In this document: positions 36,296-47,218 of the stretch, in pieces | Position numbering within the stretch: the stretch's first letter is position 1 | Layout of the letters: every line of letters starts with the position of its first letter | NCBI GenBank assembly: GCA_021018995.1 | Contig: CM037598.1 | Span: 45,314,685-45,378,684 of the forward strand | Length of the DNA stretch: 64,000 nucleotides | Reading direction: 5' to 3' | DNA from: Chloranthus sessilifolius | Lineage: Eukaryota; Streptophyta; Magnoliopsida; Chloranthales; Chloranthaceae | The notes under the pieces: model-generated | What the model saw: only the letters and a program-made list of their open reading frames with translations | What the model was told of the DNA's origin: nothing | Databases searched by the model: none | Made by a program: the position numbers and the translations under genes

Positions 36296-38912
36296 TGTTA
36301 AGACCTAAAAAGTACTACTTTTCACCCCTTAACTAAACCTTTGATTAGACCCATAGCCAGCTAATAAGTTTTTGTAAAGTGTTTTATGTAGGTAATAACC
36401 AGCAGTGAAACAAGGCCAGGAATCCTGCTAAAAAGCCGGTTTTTACACCAGAAGCCCCTCAGAAGGATGAACTCTGAATTCAGACCTGAAATGAGCCTCG
36501 CGCAACTGACCCAAGCTTTAGAGGATTCAGGAGAAATATGCCTCGCGCAGTCCAACTGAGCATCCCAAGACTCTACAACAACTTCTCGCGTAGATGATTG
36601 ACTGAAGAGCTTCAGAAGCACAAACTCGCACAGCTCTCACGAAGCTCAAGAGTAGAACACATTGTGCAGTCTCGCATAGTTCAAAGCGGACCTCTCTAAA
36701 CCTCACACAGTTCACTCAGAACGGCTGAGAAGAGAGAGCTTCAGAAGACTCCTCGCACAGTTGTCGCGTTGTCACAGCGGGATGTAATTATCAGAAGAGA
36801 ACTCCTCACGTAGTTCTCGCGCCATTCAAGAAGAAAGCATCCTTGCGAAGGCAAAGCCATCCTCGTGAAGATCAATTATGACATGGAACCTCGCACAGTT
36901 CAGAACTCATTAAAGCCTCGTGAGGTAACTCGCGAAGTCCAGTGAAGAGAAGTGCTCACGAAGTTCTCACGCTACTCAAATCTATCCTCGCGAAGATCAA
37001 CCCAGCGATCATGCAGGTACCTCATGACTGCTTGAACCCCAACCCCGCTACATCTGAGGCTTTGATGTCTACTCAACCTCGCGACTTCCTGAAGAGCAAA
37101 CCAAGCCAACCCCGCGACGATTGAAGTTTTAATATCAAATCATCCTAGCGAAGAGCAAAAGCTACCATGCGACAAGTCTGGAAAATAATGGCTACCTAGT
37201 GAAGCTCTAAACCTCAAACTTCCATCTCTTCAGCAGAGGACCTTTTGGGAATTTTCAGTGATTAGGGCACGCACTCCCACGCTCAAATCTCTGTGCACGC
37301 GCCCGAAGGCATTGAAGGATCATTATTCGGCCATGTGGCATCATTAAAATTAGGGTTTCCTAACCCTAATGCGCTGCCACACCACTGCTATAAAAACCCA
37401 TACTTAGCTTAGGTTTAAAAGGGGGGCTTGGACCATCTTTTCTTTCTATATCCTGGAATAGTTGGGAACACATCTCATTTCTTGGAGACTTCATCTGAGA
37501 TCGTTTTGCTTTTCTTTTTATAGCTATCAGTAGTTTTCTTTTTTCTTTTTTCCTTCTCTCCATAGTCCAGCACTTGTTGGCTATGTCTTTGTATGCTTTT
37601 TGAACTTGATCAATGGAAGTTTTGTAATAGGATTTGTACTTTGTAGGATTTGTGTTTGAATGTGAGAAGCTCTGTGCAAGGCTGCTGCTTTGTGATCTGC
37701 CATTGCTTTGGCTGTGTTTCAAAGCAATGGAGGACTGATTCTAAGGGTCATTCAGATCCAAGTGACCTGTGTGTCTGGGCTATCATGGTCCTATACTGCC
37801 TTAGCCCCACCACAGGACCCACTAGATCTGAAATCCCCATGGGAGCTTGAGCTGGTAGCCTGGTGACCATGGTGGTGGCAGCGATATTCTTGTTTTATCT
37901 TGGGCTCCGTGAGGAGTATAGCCTCTGAGATAGTCTATGACCATTTGAATGGACAGGTTATAGCCTTAGGGTGATTCTAATCCATCGATCCAAGATGGAT
38001 CTTTCTTCTTTACACCTGAGCTTGTAGAAGCCTGGTGGGAGATTGTACGGAGGCAGACTCCCCTATATTTGTATAGATCCGCCATCAGATGTTGGATCTG
38101 ATCTTGTTATAGAGATTGTAGGCTTGTGACTGGACCATTGTAGCCTCACTCAAGCAATGGAAAGCTTGATCGAAGGTTGTACTCAATCTCTTGTTGGTTC
38201 TATGTGTCTGGGCTATCATGGTCCTATACAGCCTTAGCCCCCCACACATAGAGCTTTAGAGGTTGAGGTTCCCTATGGATTTTTGAGCTGGTAGCCAGGA
38301 TGAAATAGTGCCTACAATGATTAACTTGTTTTGTTTTGACCCATCCCTGGATTGTGGTTCCCCTATGGGATAGTCTGTAACCATTTGAGTGGACAGGTTA
38401 TAACCTTAAGGGCTTGAATCATGGCAGAGAGATGGGTTGGATATCTTCTCCTCAGTGATGATAATGTAGCCATTGGACAGGATTTCTATAACATCAGATC
38501 TGAATCTGAGTTACAAAGCTCCTCTGATCTAGGCTCAATAACTTACTTCTCACCCTTTTATATTTATTTTCCACACTCCATCCATCCTCTCACCCCTTTC
38601 TATAGTGTAGACATTAGGTTACCTTAGAATACCTAGAATAAGTGACCTTGAACTCCCTTCCTTTTTAGGACTGCCAGATCTGTAGTCAGATCTGGAGGAA
38701 CTACTAGTGACGGCTCCTTTGGAGCTGTAGATCACCTTTCCCTGTGGGACAAACTCTTACTTATCAAAACTTCCCACAATGGACCCTGTACCTTGCAGGT
38801 CTAGGATTTCTTAGTTGTGCTGATTCCATCTCCTGTTTTACTCTTTCTTTGATTTTGAAATTACTTTTACCACCATTCAATAAAGCAAGCACAAACTTAG
38901 AAATCACCAACA
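36296..38912 (+). repeat. 3' LTR of element C, 2617 bp
   Basis: It aligns along its whole length with 25241-27825. It keeps more intact CTCGCG motifs in its early part (36490-37185) and fewer at some later sites than the 5' copy, so the two LTRs have decayed independently. TATA-like box at 37389-37396. Confidence 0.9.
36490..37185. promoter_or_regulatory. CTCGCGA cluster in the C 3' LTR
   Basis: CCTCGCGCAA, CCTCGCGCAG, TCTCGCGTAG, ACTCGCGAAG, CCTCGCGAAG and CCTCGCGAC, with CTCACGA and CTCGTGA variants, lie upstream of the TATA-like box. Confidence 0.6.
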
Positions 38913-38921
38913 TCAGTGACT

Positions 38922-38944
38922 AGCAAAGTTTAGGTTTGGGGGTG
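38922..38944 (+). other. Polypurine tract of element B with half of its hairpin
   Basis: AGCAAAG, three bases, then AGGTTTGGGGGTG up to the B 3' LTR. The partner arm CTTTGCT lies at 25230-25236, on the other side of element C, so C landed in the loop of this hairpin. Confidence 0.75.
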
Positions 38945-40823
38945 TGTTGAGAACTGAAAAATACCATTTTACACCCCTTAACCTGAGTCTTGATAGACCT
39001 TTGAGAGTACTAAATAAGTATTTTTAGCGTTTGTTTTACAGCTAACAATAAAGGCAGGCTTAACCTTGAAAGCAGCTTAAAAGTGCCAAAAAGATGATGA
39101 CTCATGCTAATCTAGTGAAAGAAGGAGAAGGGACAACCTCACTGGGTGTCAAAATGCCTAAACTAAAGAGGACAAAGGCCTGGTTTAAACCTGGAAAGAG
39201 GTTTGGAGCTATTCGAACAGAAGAATGCATTATAGAGTACTATTCGAAAGGATTCCTGAACTATTCAAAAAGAACCTGAACTTTGCGAAAAGAACTAAAA
39301 GCTCCAGGCTTAGTTTTCGAAGAGCACCTGAACTATTCGAAAGGATTCCTGACCTATTTAAAAAGAAGAGAACTCCTTGCGAACAGCACTAGATCTGTGT
39401 GAAAAGCGCTTCAGAAATTACAGTACCTTTCGAAATGTTCTCCAAACTGTGTGAAATTGTATTATGAAGATTCCTAGCATCTACAAGGGCAATTCAGTAA
39501 TCTCTGCACGTGCCCCAATGCATTTAAAAACCCAGGGACATTCCGGAAGATTCTGAGCATGAACCAAAGGCATATTCCACTCCATGTGAACACCCAAAGA
39601 TGAAATTACTTGGCGGGAACTTCTAGAAGCTCAAACAGATTTTTGAATTACATAACAGAATTGATGCTTTTGTCACTTGATTGGCTGAACCAGATCAAGC
39701 AGTTTTGATTAGCCAAAACAGATCTGGATCCTTGTGCTCGACTCATATTGGTTGATACAGATCTAACCAATTCTGTTTGGTTGATACACATCTGAGCTGG
39801 ACTTAGGGAAAACTATAAATAGATGAACTATTTGCCCAATTTAGGGGATCCAGAGTCTGAGTTTCATTTCTGCTGCCCCATTTCCAATTCAGATAGCTTG
39901 TCTGAAGCCTGTGTAATAGCCTAGCTTTTGTTTGTAACTGAGAACTGTGAGACACTTATGTAATTCATGTGAGAATTGTATTCAAGACTACAAATCCGAG
40001 AGCTGTTTAAGTTGTGCTCTGTAATTGTAATGGTGGATTTGAAAAAGGTTGTTTTCAATAGTACGTTCTCAATCGGATTCATGTTGAGGGTTCCTTGTGA
40101 TCTCCTTACTCATTAGACTCCTTTAGATGTACTATTTGTTTTAAAGCAATTTCCCTTAATTCATTATCCCTGTGAGAATCTGCGTTTGTAACCTAATTTC
40201 TTACAACATTTGTAGTGGTGCTCATGTTCTGAATCAAGAATTTGGATTGAAGACTATTGGATGATCTGTGTCCATGACAGTGGACAGATCATAGCCATAA
40301 GTTCAACTCAATCCTAATCCTTGAGTTGGATTATTTTATCTTACATCTGAGCTGGTAGCCAGATGAAGATTTGGATACTTTCTCGATTGTACTACACTAG
40401 TTCTCATTCTGTAATCATTTACTAAGCTTAAGTCAACTATTATTTCTCTATTCTTATTAATTTTACATCCAATTCCCCCAACTCGGATCTGGATCACTTA
40501 GTTTAAATTCTACTTTTAGATAATTTAGTTAATGTGACAAATTCAACCTCTCATCTTATTCGCTTTGTAGATAGGATTAGAGGCCAGATCTGGTAGCTCA
40601 GATCTGGAGGTTTGCCATTCATTTTAAATCAATTCCCTGTGGACGATCTTTTACTCACTTACATTTAAAACTTGCTATAATTGGCCCTGATCTTGCAGGT
40701 TAATTAATTTCTCTCTGTGCTGATATTTCTTATTCTTTTTAATTTTCCAGATTCAGTATAATTTATCATTTGCAAATCTGTTTTCAAAATACAAATAAGT
40801 CATGCACACTTAGAATAGCAACA
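38945..40823 (+). repeat. 3' LTR of element B, 1879 bp
   Basis: It starts TGTTGAGAACTGAAAA and ends TAGAATAGCAACA. It has a TTCGAA/GCGAAAAG cluster at 39205-39460 and a TATA box at 39814-39821. The target duplication GTACG follows. Confidence 0.9.
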
Positions 40824-40914
40824 GTACGTATCTACCGGTATCGTCCGAGGTTTTGACCCATGCTTCTGATTGTTCCATTTTTACTTGTATTTCAGAATCT
40901 ACGTTTTTCTTATC
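40824..40914 (-). other. Possible minus-strand coding exon cut by element B
   Basis: On the minus strand this stretch reads VDSEIQVKMEQSEAWVKTSD and onward, and in the empty site would continue open into 12657-12626 (PISLASGRRA, stop). It is short and I do not recognise it. An ORF of this length can occur by chance. A second minus-strand candidate in the same host block lies at about 5250-5352. Confidence 0.2.
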
Positions 40915-42726
40915 TTGTCATTGTTGTTATAAGCAACCTTAGTGAGATAAAGTAAGCAAAACATATTCTCCTATATTCAATGCCTGTACTAGTTTGAATT
41001 TTATAATGGTTTGCTCATGTAACTTTAGGAAGTCTAATATTTGTTTGCTCAACTAGAAAATTCCAGCGACTGCATTAACTATAGACTGCTATGACAAGGT
41101 TGGTCGCCTTGAATGGGTGTCAATGAGCTGATTTGGGCTTGGCTGAGATCACCGACACCATAGTAATAAATAGTAATAAAAAGTGCATTAAAAATGAAAA
41201 AGATGCATTCAAAACACATTTTTTTAACTACATGATTAAAAAATATTTAAACATGTCTTTCAAAAACTGCATTTTTGGAAAAAAATTGGGAACTTGAAAA
41301 ATAAATTCACCTAAAGTTTTTTTTTCCATACTGCATTAAACCTATTCTCTGACGTTGTTACTATGACCAAAACTAGCCATCGGACTTGTCAACCATTCTC
41401 TACCATAATGTTAAGGCCCCACCAAAGACGAAGACCTTAGTACATTCTATTACTTCTTTATCGAACACTACTTGATCTTTGGGCATTTTTCTGTTCTTTC
41501 TTATTCTAGAATATCCAAAATCTAATAGTTACAGTTATCAAGAATGCAAAACAATTACCATATCTTGGAAAGTTGGACACAACTAATAAACAAAGGCTTT
41601 CTAGTTTTCATCATTTGGCAGCAGAGGGGATTACCATATCTAGAAGTGTTTGGTTTTGCTAAAGGTTTTACTTTCTTGTTTGAAGATCATGGTTTTGCTA
41701 AAGGTTTTCCTTTAATGTGTTTCTCTTTTTATCCTTAGTAGGTAAGTTGGGGCTTGAGATTAAATTTTTTTAATGTGCTATGATGACAAAAACCATCTTT
41801 GGAGATCATGGCATTCTATATTTTTAATGTGCTATTTCAATTTCTTGTGTGTAGGAATTATATACTTTAAAGCATATTATATACTTTAAAGCACCGATGC
41901 GCTGGGTGGGATGGCAACTCGTTGAAGTGCTTTTTTGTGTCGTAGCAACATGTTTTGGCCCTTTTTTTCCTACCTTGAGACAATAGTCCAATTGCAACTT
42001 TATTTGTCAAAATTGAAATTTTTAACCCCTCATCCAGTTATATATGTGGAGTTTTCTCTTATCTCTGTTTCCTGATTATTCGGTTGTCCAATGTCTTATT
42101 CTTTATCGATTAAGTATGTTTCTTTATTGGATTTATATGAAAGAGCTATTACACTTTTCTGCCCATGTGATTTAGATCAACCATGTCTCAATGAAACTTG
42201 CACATCCTCAACTAATGCAGCAGGCTAGGGCACATTTGCTCAATTAGTTGAGGATGGGATCATAAACCAGACCGGGCCAGGCCTGATATCCCCTTGACAC
42301 CCCATATAGGGGCACATTTGCTTATAATTTTTATTATATATATGCTTCCCTACCTTTGTTTCATCTTAGTTTGATATCTATAAGTTGCACTCAATGGAGG
42401 AAACACTAAGGCATTTGATAGGTAGTGTAGGCGCCAAATCGCTTTGGATCAAATTCCACAACAACGCTAGTGACCCAACATTGTTCTTGTTTATTCCCTT
42501 CTCAACTAACAGCAATAATCACTGGCTAGTCCCAAATACTTTTTGTTTAAAAAAATAATATTACGATCGTGTTTTATTTATTTATTTATTATTTTTAAAT
42601 ATGTTCATTTACCATTTTCATGTGTTATTAAACATGGGAATTGTTGGTTGACACTTATTCTATAGTTTCGCAATTTTTTATTATTGGGTATTATTTTATT
42701 AATATTTTTTTCCTCCGACATTTCAG
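40915..42726. other. Host intergenic or intron sequence, no gene seen
   Basis: AT-rich DNA without recognisable coding sequence. There is a 17-bp direct repeat (TTATATACTTTAAAGCA) at 41858-41874 and 41877-41893. A short inverted repeat CATCCTCAACTA / TAGTTGAGGATG lies near 42206-42256. The last bases, with a T-rich stretch and TTTCAG, form the acceptor of the first Cpn60-beta exon. I looked for an upstream Cpn60 exon and found none. Confidence 0.5.
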
Positions 42727-42852
42727 ACTGGCGTTAACATGCTGGCAGACCTTGTTGGGGTTACTGTTGGTCGAAAGGGTAGGAATGTTGTTTTGGAGAG
42801 CAAGTATGGCTCCCATAAAATTGTTAATGATGGAGTCACTGTGGCAAAAGAG
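42727..42852 (+). pseudogene. CPN60B: Cpn60-beta pseudogene, exon 1 of the visible part
   Basis: 126 bases, 42 codons, between acceptor TTTCAG and donor GTATTT. The usual ATP-site block LGPKGRNV reads VGRKGRNV here, with proline replaced by arginine, and GSPKIVND reads GSHKIVND. Both changes hit conserved positions of the family. Intron of 366 bp follows. Confidence 0.9.
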
Positions 42853-43218
42853 GTATTTTTTATTTTTTGCCAATTTAGAATTGGATAATATTAATTGCTA
42901 AATTCACGTTAGTGAATATACATCCATTGGCAGTGTTTGCCCACTTTCTACTGTTATGTTTCTCTTGAAATCCTTGTTTTAACCATATTTTTACAAGTAT
43001 TCCGCTCTTCTGGTAATATGTTCTTTGCACACTCGCAATTGGCCTCTAACCTACTATTTTATATTTTTTTCCCTAAATGTAATTTTAGTTTCTTACTAAA
43101 GCAGTAAATTGTTCTTTTTCTTTATAATTAATAACGAGTGATAAGGTAAACTCCGTTTTTGTGGGTGTATTGCAGCCACTAATGCTAACCACTATTTAAA
43201 ATTTGGTTTATGTCTTAG

Positions 43219-43236
43219 GTTGAGTTAGAGGACCCT
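43219..43236 (+). pseudogene. CPN60B: Cpn60-beta pseudogene, exon 2, left part
   Basis: After acceptor TGTCTTAG the exon reads VELEDP and stops at the insertion. The last five bases ACCCT are the target duplication of array E; the exon resumes at 55425. Confidence 0.9.
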
Positions 43237-43866
43237 TGAAGCTGGACAGAATAGGGATTATTCTGCAGCCTAGTTTCAGCCGATAATTTACAGGGAAACA
43301 CAAGAGAATCTCCCAAAAAAATACAAAGAAAACATCTTTGAATTTTAATTCAAAATTATATAATCAAAGACAGACTAAATTCAATCAACAAGCCGAGCTA
43401 TATAGTTAAAAATCTCCATTATTGGATTTTTGCTAAAAATAGCAAAATCCAATAAACATGGCAAAATAACAATACGTAATAAAATAAGTATTCAATAAAA
43501 AATCTAGCCCAAATCTAATTCAGAATCACCTCCTAAATACTAAAGGAAATATTAACAAAAAAGGAAAGAAATAACTAAAAAGGTAGATTTGGAAGGGAAA
43601 TCAGTGGATTTTGGGCTCAAGAAAAATTCTACCAAAGGTAGCCACGACGTGCGGCTGCAAAGAGCTTTCCAAATTGGGGTAATTTGCACAACACACTTAG
43701 CGAAAGTTATGGCCAAAATACTAGCACGCGCCCAAAACTGGCCCAATTAGGAAAAAATCACGATTTCCTGCCAATTTTGCGTTGGTCTGCGAACTCAAAG
43801 TATCTCAGTGCTAACAACGTGCTATCTAAAAACACAACATCGTTTGACTTGGATCCTCTTACATCA
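43237..43866 (-). repeat. Array E, LTR 1
   Basis: 630 bp, TG...CA in plus orientation, next to target copy ACCCT. The integrase reading region runs into the start of the LTR (minus strand), a feature known in some chromoviruses. Confidence 0.82.
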
Positions 43867-46587
43867 GTCGCCCCGGGTTGGAAAGAACTCGCCCACGAGT
43901 TCACAATAGGTTCCTCGGGATCCACAAAAAAGGAGTCATGTGCTTCACATTGAAGACATCAGAAGTCCTCAAATGACCGGGGAGGCGCAGTCTGTAGGCA
44001 TTATCATTCATCTTCTGTAGGATCTCACAGGGTCCAATCTTCCACTCCTTAAGCTTATTATACTCTCCAACAGGAAAAAGATTGCGAGTTAATACGGGCC
44101 AAACGAAATCACAAACTTTAAAAAGTACCTGACAACGGTGATTGTCGGCCTGAACCTTATACTTGGTATTACTCTCGTGAACGGCCAGCTTCACTTGCTC
44201 ATGGATACCCCAAAGATGTTACGCCATCTCATCTGCCCTGGGACTCAAACGTCCCGCACGTGGAATAGGGGCTAAGTCAAGCACCCCGAATGGATTCTGT
44301 CCATAGACAATCTCAAATGGACTCATTCCTGTGGTTCTATCCTTCGATCTGTTATAGGCAAATTTTGCTTGAGGTAATGAAAAATCCCACTACTTCGGCT
44401 TAGTTCCTACCAAACTCCTCAAAAGGTTCCCCAAACTCTGGTTCACCACCTCGGTCTGACCATCGGTCTGGGGGTTGGTAGGCACTACTAAAATTCAACT
44501 TTGTCCCCAGTTTCTCCCATAAACTCCTCCAGAAATGACTCATGAACTTGGTGTCATGATTTGAAGTAATGGATCAGGGAACACCATGTAAACGCACAAT
44601 CTCCTTAAAGTAATGGTGGGCGATCCGGGCGACATTCATTGTCTTCCTACAAGCGACAAAATGGGCCATCTTGGAAAACCTGTCAACCACAACCAAAATA
44701 GACTCCACGGCTCAATGGGTACGAGGTAAACCAAACTCAAAGTCCATACTGACATCAAACCAAGGGCCTTCAGGTACTAGTAGAGGTATATATAGGCTCG
44801 CATTAGTGAGGACTCCCTTGGAACGTTGACAAACATAACAACGCGCCACATAATGAGCCATGTCACTAGGCAATTTGGGCCAATGATAGTTGGAAGAGAT
44901 CAAAGCCAACGTCTGTTGGTAAATCTGGATACACGTCGGTTGCACTATTCTCACGAGGCAACAAATCATAGACCACGCCTTCATGCTCAACCTCAACCAA
45001 AAACCTAGACATAGAAAGCAGGTTAGTATTATTGGCTATCAAAGAGGTGGTTCCTTCCCGATGAGGTGCCAACACAATCCTATTTTCTTTGACGCAAAGG
45101 GAATATATATTTTTTCGCCCATCATGAATAACACTACGGTCATACTACCAAGGTCTGCCTAACAATACATGACAAACATCCATGGACAACATCACTCCAA
45201 GTATTATCAAAATATTTTCTGCCGATCGGAAAAGACACTAGGCATCGCCTAACTACCATTACCTCACTGCCTTTATTCGGCCACGATAATTTGTACAGCT
45301 TGGGATGACGGTCTGTCTTCAACTGCATTTTCTGGACAGCCTCTTTAGACACCACATTCTCACAACTGCCACTGTCAATGATCATCTTGCAGACTTTATC
45401 TTCCACTGTGCAGGTCGTGTGAAAAATATAGGTTCTCAACCAATCGTCCGCTGAATCGCCCATGGGAGTCAGTAGACTCTTGCGAATGATCCGAGCCTCA
45501 TGGCCATCTCCATACAACACACCTCCATCTTCGTCCTCGTCAAATGTAGGCTCTCCAATCTGCAGAGTTTCGTCAACCACGTCTTCCTTAATCAAGAGAT
45601 TTTTCCCTTCAGACTAGCAGGCTTCCTGCACTCAATCGCTTTATGTCCCTGTTCACCACATCTGAAACATCTAATATTAAAGTTAGAATTACCCTGTGGT
45701 GGCTGCTGGCAAGACAGGATTCTTGAGAGCAAACTGGCCAACTACTTTGATCTCTTCTGATCATTGGCCTCCTATTATGCTATTTTTCCACAACAAGTGC
45801 ACGCTGGTATACTTCAGCGATGGTTCACAACGAGTGAAGACTGAGGACATCCTGCAAGGATTGTTGTATTCCCCCCAAATGCCATGCCACCATCTGCTCT
45901 TTCATCTCAGATAAATCATTTCGGGCTGGCCATTGATAGAACTCCTCCATGTAATCTTCAACCGATCTCGTGCCTTGCCTCAACGAATGAAGTCACTGAA
46001 ACAAGGTTTGAGTGTAGCCGTAAGGAAGGAAGTGGCCCTTCATCTTCTTCTTCATCTTCTCCCAATCAGTGATCTTAGCCTTACCCTGTCTGTCTCGTGA
46101 TTGCCTCAACTATTCCCACGACATAGATGCTCCGCCTTTGAGTTTGATGGCGACCACTTTCACTTTGACATGATCTGGGACTTCCTTATACACGGAAATA
46201 TGCTCCACTTCATTCAACCAATCGACGAATCCTTCGGCCTATACGTACCAAAGAACTCCGGCAAATCTACTTTGAAATTGAGGATTCCATAATGATCACC
46301 CCGACCATGGTGACCCCAAAATCAAGCATGATTGTGATACAAGTTTTCAAAACTGGTATCAGAATCGTGTTCTTCCATCTCACAATCATTGAAATCTTGC
46401 TCCGATAGACGTTGGGTTAACTATGCAACTTGCCTCTGTAATCCTCAATCATCCCGTCCTGAACATTACGATCACGGTGTGGGACTTCCTCGTTCGAAAC
46501 CTGCCCTCGACGTCCATGACCATGACCACCAGCCACTGAAACTAATGAAATCTCAACCCAGGAAGATGTTGAAGCTTTAATACCAAC
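43867..46587 (-). mobile_element. Array E, internal unit 1 (integrase, protease, gag parts), broken
   Basis: Reading on the minus strand from the right: gag with a CCHC-like knuckle around 45625-45665; protease region (about 45100-45595, MIIDSGSCENVVSKEAV, LVSFPIGRKYFDNTW); integrase zinc part and core (CYVCQRSKG, PEGPWFDVSMDF); and integrase C-terminal part (GEYNKLKEWKIGPCEIL, YRLRLPGHLRTSDVFNVKH). The last block is typical of chromoviruses, Galadriel- or Reina-like by memory. Many breaks. Confidence 0.8.
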
Positions 46588-47218
46588 TGATGTCGGACAG
46601 AATAAGGATTATTCTACAGGCTAGTTTCAACTGATAATATATATGAAAACACAAGAGAATCGCCGAAAAAAATATAGAGAAAACACCTCTGAATTTTAAT
46701 TCAAAATTATATAATCCAAGATTGACTAAAATCAACCCACAAGCCGGACTATATAGCTAAAAATCTTCATTATTAAAATTTTGCCAAAAATAGCAAATTC
46801 CAATAAACATTCCAAAATAACAATATGTAATAAAAGAAGTATTTTATAAAAAATATGGCCCAAATTTGGTTCAGAATCACCTCCTAGATACTAAAGGAAA
46901 TATTACCAAAAAAGGAAAGAAATAAATAAAAAGGTAGATTTGGAAGGGAAATCAGTGAATTTTGGGCTCGAGAAAAATTCTACCAAAGGGAGCCACAACG
47001 TGCGTGTCGCAAGGTGCTTTCCAAATTGGGGTCATTTGGGCAACACCCGTAGCCAAAGTTATGGCCAAAATATTGACACGCACCCAAACTTGCCCCAATT
47101 AGGAAAAGAACATGATTTCCTGCCAATTTTGCGCTGATCTGCCAAGTCAAGGTATCTCAGTGATAATAATGTGCTATCTGACAACTCAGCATCGTCTGAC
47201 TCAGATCCTCTTGCATCA
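46588..47218 (-). repeat. Array E, LTR 2 (shared by units 1 and 2)
   Basis: 631 bp, about 13 percent different from LTR 1 by eye over the first 220 bases. The tRNA-Met-type primer site of unit 1 adjoins it at about 46574-46587. Confidence 0.82.

Larger units (their letters stand above)
25241..38912 (+). mobile_element. Element C: Athila-like non-autonomous LTR retrotransposon (gag plus third ORF), nested in B
   Basis: LTRs at 25241-27825 and 36296-38912 begin TGTTAAGACCT and end CCAACA. Target copies TCAGG (25236-25240) and TCAGT (38913-38917) differ by one base. After a perfect tRNA-Asp primer site come a gag region, a spacer with CTCGCGA motifs, a long third-ORF region, the hairpin/G-tract module and a polypurine tract. 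No protease, RT or integrase is recognisable, so it would have depended on a pol such as B's. LTRs differ by a few percent by eye. Coding parts are broken, roughly eight breaks. Confidence 0.92.
12663..40823 (+). mobile_element. Element B: Athila-like LTR retrotransposon with gag, pol and third ORF, split by nested element C
   Basis: LTRs at 12663-14596 and 38945-40823 are flanked by a perfect target duplication GTACG (12658-12662, 40824-40828). Order: LTR, tRNA-Asp primer site, gag, protease-RT-RNase H-integrase, spacer with TTCGAA cluster, third ORF, hairpin/G-tract module, 3' noncoding part, polypurine tract, LTR. Element C (25241-38912) is inserted just before the polypurine tract, so B is older than C. 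Without C it is about 14.5 kb. The LTRs differ by several percent by eye. It is broken, with roughly ten breaks over its coding parts. Confidence 0.92.

Noticed and set aside
41858-41893. 17-bp direct repeat as a target duplication
   Set aside because: The two copies are two bases apart with nothing between them, so it is a simple local duplication.
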